Notes under the pieces: generated by a model
Seen by the model: only the letters and a program-made list of their open reading frames with translations
The model's database searches: none
What the model was told of the DNA's origin: nothing
Shown here: piece by piece, positions 35,732-42,831 of the stretch
How the letters are laid out: every line of letters starts with the position of its first letter
Position numbering within the stretch: the stretch's first letter is position 1
Position numbers and translations under genes: made by a program
DNA from: Clostridiales bacterium
Lineage (GTDB): Bacteria > Bacillota > Clostridia > Oscillospirales > CAG-272
NCBI GenBank assembly: GCA_016282315.1
Contig: JAEEKG010000014.1
Location: 1 to 50,833, forward strand
Direction: 5' to 3'
Length of the DNA: 50,833 bases

Positions 35732-36682
35732 CTATTTCTCCGTATTAATGACTATTTTGCTCTCTCCATCATTTACTATTCTTACTTTTCCCATTTGAGA
35801 CATAATCTTTGTTATCTTATCATTGAACAATCTCAAGGTAACTACATCCTTGTTGTCTTCATACTCATCTAAAACACCATAGAATTCAGCCAGTTCTTCT
35901 TTCGCTGAAGCCAAAGAATTAGAATAAGAAATCTTAGCCCTTGACAACAAACTATCGTAAATAGAGTTGGCGTATGCTGTCATTTTTGATTCATACAATT
36001 CGGCATCTTCAACTATAGTTTTAGCTTGAACAGAAGCAGAATTAACATTGTCATAAGTTTCTTTGACTTCCATGGGCATAGACACTTTAGTTAATTCAAT
36101 TGTTGATATTGTTATGCCGCAACAAGCATTGTCCAATTTGTCCTGAGATATCTTGATAATACTTTTTGTAAATTGTTCCTGTTCGCTTGTCAGCAAAGAA
36201 TCTACAGACATGTTTGCCGATACATCCACCATGGCTGATCCAACGAAAGCATTTACCAATTCATCTATTTTTTTAACGTTAATCGTATAATCAACAGGGT
36301 TAGACACAGTATATTTCACAGATGCTGAAATCAATGCAATGTTTTGATCACCAGTTATAACATAACCTTTACCGCTTAACGTGCTGGTCTCGCTTTCCGT
36401 GTAATGCATTGTTACTGACTGTTCCATAACGGTATCCATGGGAACTATTACAACTTCGTCAATTAAAAACGGAAGTGCAACCAATAATCCAGGACCATGA
36501 ACTTTTTCATCAAAAGTATTGCCAACAATTTTTCCAAATCTCAAGATCAATGCAACATTTCCGCTTTGAACAATTTTAAATCCGCTGAATGATATAAGGA
36601 TAATTACAAGAACTATCAGCGCCACAAAGTATTTTGAGAGTTTGGAAAGAATGTCTGACAACAAATTCTTTTTGTTTTTCAT
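35732..36682 (-). CDS. SPFH/band-7 membrane protein, HflK/HflC-like (third of the operon)
   Basis: 316 residues. One TM helix (about 17-36), then an SPFH domain: VQSGNVALILRFGKIVG, HGPGLLVALPFLIDEVVIVP, SASVKYTV, and a coiled region rich in Ala/Glu (about 215-285). Like HflK/HflC, the bulk should lie outside the membrane, forming large ring or cage assemblies. It is shorter than SPFH1 and lacks extra TM helices. GGAG lies 7 nt before the start. Intergenic gaps are 12 nt upstream and 2 nt downstream. Confidence 0.85.
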   Translation of the reverse strand: MKNKKNLLSDILSKLSKYFVALIVLVIILISFSGFKIVQSGNVALILRFGKIVGNTFDEKVHGPGLLVALPFLIDEVVIVPMDTVMEQSVTMHYTESETSTLSGKGYVITGDQNIALISASVKYTVSNPVDYTINVKKIDELVNAFVGSAMVDVSANMSVDSLLTSEQEQFTKSIIKISQDKLDNACCGITISTIELTKVSMPMEVKETYDNVNSASVQAKTIVEDAELYESKMTAYANSIYDSLLSRAKISYSNSLASAKEELAEFYGVLDEYEDNKDVVTLRLFNDKITKIMSQMGKVRIVNDGESKIVINTEK

Positions 36683-36694
36683 ATAATATCTCCG

Positions 36695-37759
36695 TTAATC
36701 ATCAGACATTGAATTCTTGATTAATTCGTAAATTGCATTGGTTAATGCTGTTCTATCTTCTTCATTCAATTGAGTGAGAATGTAAGACAAATCTTTGATT
36801 ATTGTTTGATCATTTTCTGTGGTTATGTAATCAGAATACTTGCTCAAAATGTTGAAGGGGTATTCGTCAGCTTTAACCACAAGAATTGTATTTTCTCCCA
36901 CTGAAGTTGCAATTGTGTCAAGTTCTTTCAGGAATTTGAACAATTCAAGATTAGAGCTTTGAGCAGCAGCGTAGATTGATGCAACTTCGCTTTCAGCTTT
37001 TGCATATATTTCAGCCGCTTCAGTTGTTCCTTTTCCGATGATTTCAGCAGCCTTTGCATCAGCTTGAGTTGTTATTCTGTTTGCTTCAGTCTGTGCATTG
37101 GCCAGAATGGTGTCAATTTCTTTTTGTCTTTCTGCTGTCATCTGAGCAAATACACTTTCAAGGTTTGCATTAGGAAGAGACAGTCTTAAAAAGCTTACAT
37201 CCTGAATATTGATGCCATAATTGTTTTTGCATGCCTCAGCAACTCTCTTGAATATCTCATCTTGTATTTCGTTGATTTTTATTTCTTCATTGTTTAGTGA
37301 AACGAGAGAATTGAGATTGTAAGAACCCATTATGCTGTTTGTTGCGCTGAAAACTTGATTCTTAATAAAGGAATTTGCAGACCCCTGTGTTCCAACGCTA
37401 TTGTGGTACAACTTGATATCATCTATGTTCCAAATAACATATGACTGAATGATGATGTTTCTCTTGTCCTGAGTAATTGTTTCGAGGTTGTCTGACTCCA
37501 GATATTGAAGTCTTCCGTCGTATTTGGTAACTGTTTCAAAAGGCCAAGGCAATTTCAGATAAATGCCGGCATCGGTTATTTCCTGTCTTATTGCTCCAAA
37601 ACGAAGAACAACAGCTTTTTCTCCCTCTTTAACCTGACAAGTGAATCCAAAATAGAATAGTGCCAATACGACAACAACTGCAAGAAAAATCTTCAATATC
37701 AAGAAAGAAATGGACTTTTTGTTTTTGACATTGTTTTCATTTGTATTTGTATTATCCAT
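36695..37759 (-). CDS. SPFH/band-7 membrane protein, HflC-like (second of the operon)
   Basis: 354 residues. One TM helix (about 18-40), then the SPFH domain with VKEGEKAVVLRFGAIRQ, AGIYLKLPWPFETVTKYDGR and QSYVIWNIDD. A long helix starting MTAERQKEIDTILANAQTEA and rich in Ala/Glu follows, as in HflC. In other bacteria HflC pairs with HflK around FtsH; no ftsH is in this window. GAGGTG lies 5 nt before the start. It is 9 nt downstream of SPFH1. Confidence 0.88.
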   Translation of the reverse strand: MDNTNTNENNVKNKKSISFLILKIFLAVVVVLALFYFGFTCQVKEGEKAVVLRFGAIRQEITDAGIYLKLPWPFETVTKYDGRLQYLESDNLETITQDKRNIIIQSYVIWNIDDIKLYHNSVGTQGSANSFIKNQVFSATNSIMGSYNLNSLVSLNNEEIKINEIQDEIFKRVAEACKNNYGINIQDVSFLRLSLPNANLESVFAQMTAERQKEIDTILANAQTEANRITTQADAKAAEIIGKGTTEAAEIYAKAESEVASIYAAAQSSNLELFKFLKELDTIATSVGENTILVVKADEYPFNILSKYSDYITTENDQTIIKDLSYILTQLNEEDRTALTNAIYELIKNSMSDD

Positions 37760-37768
37760 GATTCACCT

Positions 37769-39436
37769 CTACTTATCTGACCAGATTGTTCCAAAGTATA
37801 TATTGGACTCATCTATGCCATTTCCGATAATAACCAGTGTTGATTGACCGTATGCTGTCTTTAAAGCATTCAAATACTTGTAGTATCTGTAAGCTGTGGA
37901 ATTGTCCATGTCTGCTTCTACAGAAGCCATAAAGACCGCGACATCTGCTTTTGCTTTTGCGATTTTGTCATATTGATCTGAAAGCGCCAGATTTACAGAT
38001 GCATCATACCTTCTGTTAGCATCCGCCAGAGTGACTTCAGCCAAGCCATGAGCTTCATGCAGGTATTTGGTTGCTGTTATTTCCGCACCAACAAGATTCT
38101 GAAATACTTCAGCTATCTCAAATGGCGGATGAATGCTTTCAAGAACCACACTGACTATTTCTATTCCTGTGTTGTAAGATTCTATGCCTGAACAGAGAGT
38201 TGTTGCAAAGTCTTCGGAAAAAGCCACGCGGTCAGTTGCAAGCAAGGAATCTATGTCGGTGTTTATTATTTTTTCTGTAATTGTGTTATATGCTGTTGCC
38301 TGAACAATTTCTTCAGGAGATGAGGATGAGAGGGCAAATGATTTTACATCATTGATTCTGTAACTAATTTTTAAGTTGAGAGAAACAAGCTCATTACCTC
38401 CACCCAACAACAATTTGTACTCATCTACCCCAGTTCTTACAGTCCATAAATTATCTGTATCACCGCTTGAGATATATCCAATAGTCATTTCCTGAACAAC
38501 ATCAGTATCATAAATTTCGACTTTGTCAAAAGGCCATGGGAGGGTGTAGTGCAGACCGGGATTTAATTCGGCTTTGTAAGCACCGCACCTATATAGGATT
38601 CCTTTTTGATAAGAATTTATAGTGGTAAAACCTGTACACAGCCAAAATACAACAACCACTGCAATTAATGCATAAGGAAGAATATTTTTTACAAAAGCTA
38701 TGCTCCACAATGATCTGACAGTCAGTCCTGTATTCTTTTCAAGATATGAAATTAACCCTAAGTCCTTTGATTTGCCTATTGCAACAGGCTTGGGTATACT
38801 CAGATCTGGTTTAGAAAACAGTTCTTTTTTCAGCGCTGCAAGAGCCAGTGATACTAGCATCATCAAGATTTCGTATGCGAAAATAATTGAGAGTATTACT
38901 TTAAGAACTACGTTGAAATTGTAAACATTGACCACAAGCAAAATGTTCTCAATTATAACAAATAGAGTCGCAAATCTAATCAGTGCCAGCGATGAACGCA
39001 GATTGTTCAATACGCTGTTGTAATATTCATCATCACTCAAGTTATATTGGCACCATTGCTCAATAACTATCAAAGCTATGACTATCAGCATTAGAATGAA
39101 TGGAAAAACGACTGATACAGATTTGTCATCAACTTTGCTTATGTTAAGAATGTAAAACAATACGGTTGATGCTATTACGAGTATTGTTAAAATGGTGACA
39201 AAAGGATTGACAGCCTTTTTTACAAACGATTTAAAATCTTTATCTGATTGTTCATTATCCGGTTTGTTTTCACCCTTGAGTGCCAATAAGAGGTTAGATA
39301 TTGCAGGTGCAAAGGCTATGAAAAAGCATAGATAATATGCTTTGAATTCACTAAACAGTGCCAAAGCAACAAAAGAGAAAGATATTAAAACAAGAAAAAT
39401 TGAAGATAAAAGAGCAGTTCTTTTCTCTTTGTTCAT
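37769..39436 (-). CDS. SPFH/band-7 protein with N-terminal polytopic domain, HflK-like (first of the operon)
   Basis: 555 residues. The N-terminal half has about six TM segments (between residues about 10 and 220), then a further TM (about 263-285) directly before the SPFH domain: NSYQKGILYRCGAYKAELNPG, YTLPWPFDKVEIYD, LNLKISYRI, and an Ala-rich helix (VTLADANRRYDASVNLALSD). HflK usually has one TM; the added polytopic part is unusual. The start at 39436 has AGGAGGG 7 nt upstream; the upstream TTG at 39466 falls on the -10 box. First gene of the SPFH-SPFH-SPFH-ATPase operon. Confidence 0.85.
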   Translation of the reverse strand: MNKEKRTALLSSIFLVLISFSFVALALFSEFKAYYLCFFIAFAPAISNLLLALKGENKPDNEQSDKDFKSFVKKAVNPFVTILTILVIASTVLFYILNISKVDDKSVSVVFPFILMLIVIALIVIEQWCQYNLSDDEYYNSVLNNLRSSLALIRFATLFVIIENILLVVNVYNFNVVLKVILSIIFAYEILMMLVSLALAALKKELFSKPDLSIPKPVAIGKSKDLGLISYLEKNTGLTVRSLWSIAFVKNILPYALIAVVVVFWLCTGFTTINSYQKGILYRCGAYKAELNPGLHYTLPWPFDKVEIYDTDVVQEMTIGYISSGDTDNLWTVRTGVDEYKLLLGGGNELVSLNLKISYRINDVKSFALSSSSPEEIVQATAYNTITEKIINTDIDSLLATDRVAFSEDFATTLCSGIESYNTGIEIVSVVLESIHPPFEIAEVFQNLVGAEITATKYLHEAHGLAEVTLADANRRYDASVNLALSDQYDKIAKAKADVAVFMASVEADMDNSTAYRYYKYLNALKTAYGQSTLVIIGNGIDESNIYFGTIWSDK

Positions 39437-39465
39437 CCCACGCCCTCCTAATTTTTGATAAATCA

Positions 39466-39495
39466 ATTATATATTTTATTATAAGAAAAAGTCAA
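39466..39495 (-). promoter_or_regulatory. Promoter of the SPFH-ATPase operon
   Basis: Minus-strand TTGACT (39490-39495), 18 bp, TATAAT (39466-39471), about 30 bp before the ATG, leaving almost no leader. Confidence 0.75.
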
Positions 39496-39505
39496 TCAAC
39501 ACGCG

Positions 39506-39531
39506 AAAAAAACAGGTCTTTTCAGACCTGC
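39506..39531 (-). terminator. Terminator of the NYN gene
   Basis: Minus-strand stem CAGGTCT / AGACCTG with a 4-nt loop and a following run of seven T. It separates the NYN gene from the SPFH operon, although the SPFH promoter starts only 11 bp further on. Confidence 0.88.
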
Positions 39532-39540
39532 TTTTCAAGG

Positions 39541-40287
39541 CTATTTTTTTAAACCATCTTCAACGATTTTTTTCCATCTAGCTTTGACAACTTGAACGCT
39601 CTTCTTTTTTGACAATTTGATATTTTCTTCATATAAGTATCCGTCTTTTATCATTTGTTCAAGTTCGTAACTAACACCTTTTTGACTGACTTTTCCGTAA
39701 TATGCTGATTTTTGAATGATTACGCTCTTCAAGGCATCCTCGGTGTAGTTTTTATGGACTTCGACATGATCAAGCCAGGTAATAATCGGTCCGCAGAACT
39801 CATTCTGTAATTCCTTAGCAGTAGGGATTTCAATACATTTTGTCGCACTTAGTTTCAGCATGCTGCTTGTGCAATTTATGACACCATATATACATACTTT
39901 CTTGTGGCACTTATTAATGATAAATCTAACAACTGAACTGAAGTGTCCATCGCCTGTAAAAATTATGTATGTGTCTATTTTTTTGTCCGATATTGTTTTC
40001 TGATAAATATAATCCAACATTATAAAATCAGTAAAGTCTTTTTTGATTCTCTCGCTAGGATTCTGAGTGTCAAATACAGATGCTGAAATGTTTCTTATTT
40101 TATCCAGCTCTGCACGAAGGGAAGGATTTGTGAAATCCGCAAAAAAAGCTATCTCTTTAACATCATATTGCTCGTGGATTTCGTCTGCCCATTTTTTAAT
40201 GTCGGGCTTTATTCCGAACTGATTATCACATGAAATGAACCAATGCTCAAAATCAACAACTGCAATAGCAGTCGGTTTTTTTCGCAT
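39541..40287 (-). CDS. NYN-domain (PIN-like) putative ribonuclease
   Basis: 248 residues from the ATG at 40287. NYN/PIN-like acidic positions are visible: AIAVVDFEHWF (first Asp), KKDFTDFIMLDYIY, and IIFTGDGHFSSVVRF (Gly-Asp-Gly) of the LabA/NYN type. The C-terminal part (about 175-245) looks like a winged-helix region (GKVSQKGVSYELEQMIKDGYLYEE). NYN proteins are metal-dependent RNases or RNA-binding regulators. AGGAGG lies 12 nt upstream of the ATG and directly before a TTG at 40299, so the start is not certain. An inverted repeat lies over its promoter; it has its own terminator. Confidence 0.78.
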   Translation of the reverse strand: MRKKPTAIAVVDFEHWFISCDNQFGIKPDIKKWADEIHEQYDVKEIAFFADFTNPSLRAELDKIRNISASVFDTQNPSERIKKDFTDFIMLDYIYQKTISDKKIDTYIIFTGDGHFSSVVRFIINKCHKKVCIYGVINCTSSMLKLSATKCIEIPTAKELQNEFCGPIITWLDHVEVHKNYTEDALKSVIIQKSAYYGKVSQKGVSYELEQMIKDGYLYEENIKLSKKKSVQVVKARWKKIVEDGLKK

Positions 40288-40313
40288 AGTCCTAAGCAAC
40301 CTCCTTCTTTTAG

Positions 40314-40338
40314 AATTGTCTTTTACGACAAGACAATT
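40314..40338. repeat. Inverted repeat over the NYN promoter start site (candidate operator)
   Basis: AATTGTCTT-N7-AAGACAATT, perfect 9-bp arms, begins within the -10 box and covers the probable transcription start of the NYN gene. Typical position for a repressor site; a 5' RNA hairpin is the alternative. Confidence 0.6.
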
Positions 40339-40364
40339 TTAACACACGGAATGAAGTGTTGCAA
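40336..40364 (-). promoter_or_regulatory. Promoter of the NYN gene
   Basis: Minus-strand TTGCAA (40359-40364), 17 bp, TAAAAT (40336-40341) with TG at the extended position. Confidence 0.7.
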
Positions 40365-40393
40365 TGATTCGTTATATTTTTTTCCCTCTTTAA

Positions 40394-40422
40394 TTGAAAG
40401 TACTACTAATTTATGATATCAT
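40394..40422 (+). promoter_or_regulatory. Promoter of the small-protein/nuclease unit
   Basis: TTGAAA (40394-40399), 17 bp, TATCAT (40417-40422); a TATAAT at 40426 is a second possible -10. Divergent from the NYN promoter. Confidence 0.5.
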
Positions 40423-40459
40423 GTCTATAATATTTATGGGTATCAGATGAGGTTGTACC

Positions 40460-40867
40460 ATGATCGCAATAATATGTCTGGATGACAAAAACGGTTATTT
40501 ATTCAACAAAAGAAGACAGAGCAAAGATTCTGTTTTGAGAGAAAGAATCCTCTCTCTTGCCTGCGAGTCAAAGTTGTGGATGAATGCATATACTCAAAAA
40601 CAATTTGAAGAACAGACAGGCTCATTTATCGAAGTGAGTGAAGACTTTGCCGATTCTGCTCAAAACGGAGAGTATTGTTTTTTTGAAAATGTTTCTCCGA
40701 CTGATTATGAGAATAAAATCGAAAAAGTCATCATTTTCAAATGGAACAAAGTATACCCGTCTGATGTTAAATTCAATATGGATCTTAGTGATTTTAAATT
40801 GGTCTCACAGGAAGATTTCAAGGGTTCTTCCCATGACAAGATAACGATGGAGGTTTATGTAAAATGA
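40460..40867 (+). CDS. Small protein of unknown function, coupled to the nuclease gene
   Basis: 135 residues without signal peptide or TM segments. It starts MIAIICLDDKNGYLFNKRRQ, a strand-turn pattern with a conserved-looking acidic pair, and has LRERILSLACESKLWMNAYT in the middle. I have seen similar short proteins in Clostridia genomes but know no function. GAGG lies 9 nt upstream. Its TGA overlaps the ATG of the nuclease lipoprotein (ATGA), so the two are translationally coupled. Confidence 0.8.
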   Translation: MIAIICLDDKNGYLFNKRRQSKDSVLRERILSLACESKLWMNAYTQKQFEEQTGSFIEVSEDFADSAQNGEYCFFENVSPTDYENKIEKVIIFKWNKVYPSDVKFNMDLSDFKLVSQEDFKGSSHDKITMEVYVK

Positions 40868-41700
40868 AAAAGAATTTCAAAGTTATTCTGTTAGCTGTTG
40901 TTATGGCTTTGTCTATAGTTGTGCTCACTGCATGCAACATAGACTTCAATAATCTTAAAGGCGAAATTGAAGGTTTTATCAGTGACATTTTCACTGATGA
41001 AAAAACCACAACAAGCACCCCTTCCAATGTTAATGTAGAGGGCAATTTTAAAGCTTCGGATATTCCTGCTTTTACAGGTGAAGCGTATGTGAGCATAAAT
41101 GGTTCAATACCGTTTTTTACAGATGATGAGAAAAACACAAAGGTGTTTGAAACATATTCACCTTTAGATAGTTTGGGCAGGTGCGGAGTTGCATATGCAA
41201 ACATATGCAAAGAATTAATGCCCACAGAAGAAAGAGGAGCAATAGGAAGTGTAAAGCCTTCCGGATGGAGTCAGGTAAAATACAGCTTCGTAGATGGACA
41301 ATATCTGTACAACAGATGTCATTTGATAGGATTCCAACTTGCTGGTGAAAATGCAAACCCACTAAACCTCATTACAGGAACCAGATATCTGAACATTGAA
41401 GGAATGTTACCTTTTGAAAACTTGGTTGATGACTATGTCGATGAGACAAAGAATCACGTTTTATACAGGGTTACTCCGATTTATGAAGGAAATGATCTTG
41501 TATGCAGAGGAGTATTGATGGAAGGCTTCTCAGTTGAAGATGACGGCGAAGGAGTATGCTTCTGCGTATTTGCTTACAACGTTCAGCCTGGAGTTAAAAT
41601 CAATTACGCAGACGGATCAAGTACACTAGATGGAACAAAAACCGAAATAACGGAAATAAGTTTTCTGTTTTTTGAAGTTACAAAAGAGTATATATATTGA
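40864..41700 (+). CDS. Lipoprotein DNA/RNA non-specific endonuclease (EndA-like)
   Basis: 278 residues. Signal peptide with lipobox VLTAC, short Thr/Ser linker, then a beta-beta-alpha-metal nuclease domain: LYNRCHLIGFQLAGENAN, followed by NLITGTRYLNIEGM, as in EndA/streptodornase-type enzymes. The His in N-R-C-H-L is the likely general base and the Asn in the GTR-x-x-N helix the metal ligand; EndA has D-R-G-H at this place, so the Asp/Gly are exchanged for Asn/Cys. It would degrade nucleic acid at the cell surface, for nutrition, DNA uptake or defence. Translationally coupled to the small protein upstream. Confidence 0.85.
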   Translation: MKKNFKVILLAVVMALSIVVLTACNIDFNNLKGEIEGFISDIFTDEKTTTSTPSNVNVEGNFKASDIPAFTGEAYVSINGSIPFFTDDEKNTKVFETYSPLDSLGRCGVAYANICKELMPTEERGAIGSVKPSGWSQVKYSFVDGQYLYNRCHLIGFQLAGENANPLNLITGTRYLNIEGMLPFENLVDDYVDETKNHVLYRVTPIYEGNDLVCRGVLMEGFSVEDDGEGVCFCVFAYNVQPGVKINYADGSSTLDGTKTEITEISFLFFEVTKEYIY

Positions 41701-41741
41701 GACTGAAAGAATCAAAAATCGTCAAATAGTAGGTTAAACAT

Positions 41742-42476
41742 ATGTCAAAATGCGTTGTAATAACCGGAGGCTCAAGAGGCATAGGCAGAGAATGCGTTAT
41801 TAGGTTTGCCCAAAGCGGTTACGGTGTCATTTTCAGCTATTTAAAAGAAGAAGAAAAGGCGCAGGCGCTTCAGAACAGCTTGAATGAAGAAGGTTGCAAA
41901 GTTAAAGCCATTCAATCAGATGTTTCAAACAGTAAAGATTGCAGAATACTGATATCTAATGCAATTTGCGACTATGGCAAGATTGATGCATTGGTTTGCA
42001 ATGCGGGAATGTCTTTTTCCGAGTTATTGACTAAAACAAGTGATGAGCAACTTGATAAGATAATGAAGACAAATTTTAACGGAACATTCTATTGCTGCAG
42101 GGAAGCTGCAAAAGAGATGATTTCATCCGGAAAAGGTAGCATAGTTACTGTTTCTTCAATGTGGGGTGTTTCGGGTTCTTCATACGAATCAGCTTATTCT
42201 TCTTCAAAAGCAGCAATAATCGGTCTCAGCAAATCACTTGCCAAAGAGTTAGGACCTTCCGGAATTAGGGTCAATTGCGTTGCACCCGGAGTCATAGATA
42301 CAGACATGAACGCAATGTATTCAGACGAGGACATGAAGGTTTTGGCTGAAAAAACTCCTTTGGGCAGAATAGGTGATGCAAAAGAAGTAGCAGACCTTGT
42401 CTATTATTTAGCATCAGAAGAATCATCATTTGTTACAGGACAGGTGATTGGTTGTGATGGTGGGTTTAACATATAA
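41742..42476 (+). CDS. Short-chain dehydrogenase/reductase, FabG-like
   Basis: 244 residues. Classical SDR motifs: VITGGSRGIG (cofactor), CNAG (residues about 86-89), catalytic Ser in VTVSSMWG, catalytic Y-S-S-S-K, and a C-terminal SSFVTGQVIGCDGGF. The length and closing motif fit 3-oxoacyl-ACP reductases, but the gene is not among fatty-acid synthesis genes, so another substrate is possible. It begins 41 nt after the nuclease gene and is followed by 16 nt to the next gene. Confidence 0.88.
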   Translation: MSKCVVITGGSRGIGRECVIRFAQSGYGVIFSYLKEEEKAQALQNSLNEEGCKVKAIQSDVSNSKDCRILISNAICDYGKIDALVCNAGMSFSELLTKTSDEQLDKIMKTNFNGTFYCCREAAKEMISSGKGSIVTVSSMWGVSGSSYESAYSSSKAAIIGLSKSLAKELGPSGIRVNCVAPGVIDTDMNAMYSDEDMKVLAEKTPLGRIGDAKEVADLVYYLASEESSFVTGQVIGCDGGFNI

Positions 42477-42492
42477 GTTTGGAGATAATTGA

Positions 42493-42819
42493 ATGGGGCT
42501 TTTCTCAAAGAAAAAACCGGAAGACAAGTTGCCGTTTAAGAGAAAGATGGCAGAAAGAGTTTGCAATGCTAAACTCAGATATGTGACGGAATGGATTGAT
42601 GGAAAAGAGAATGTCATTTGTCATGGAGGCATGGCTAATATCCGTGATGACATCTTGATTATTTCGTCTCAGGACAAAGATATATTCAGATGCAAAATAA
42701 GTGATATGAAGGCATCTAATTTAATGTCTTTGGACGGAACAATTATTGAAGCTTGTGACTTATCTCATGATAACAAATATAGAAAAATAACGGTGTTTTA
42801 CGTTTATTACAGAGATTGA
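42493..42819 (+). CDS. Small protein of unknown function
   Basis: 108 residues. A basic N-terminus (MGLFSKKKPEDKLPFKRK) is followed by a mostly beta-predicted body (NVICHGGMANIRDDILIISS). No signal peptide or TM. GGAG lies 8 nt upstream. It is 12 nt upstream of the YfhO-like gene in the same direction, so it is probably cotranscribed. I do not recognise a family. Confidence 0.75.
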   Translation: MGLFSKKKPEDKLPFKRKMAERVCNAKLRYVTEWIDGKENVICHGGMANIRDDILIISSQDKDIFRCKISDMKASNLMSLDGTIIEACDLSHDNKYRKITVFYVYYRD

Positions 42820-42831
42820 AAGGGTTTATTT

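Noticed and set aside
40818..41225. 135-residue minus-strand frame opposite the nuclease gene
   Set aside because: Overlaps a well-supported lipoprotein gene with signal peptide and catalytic motif; no promoter or start context.
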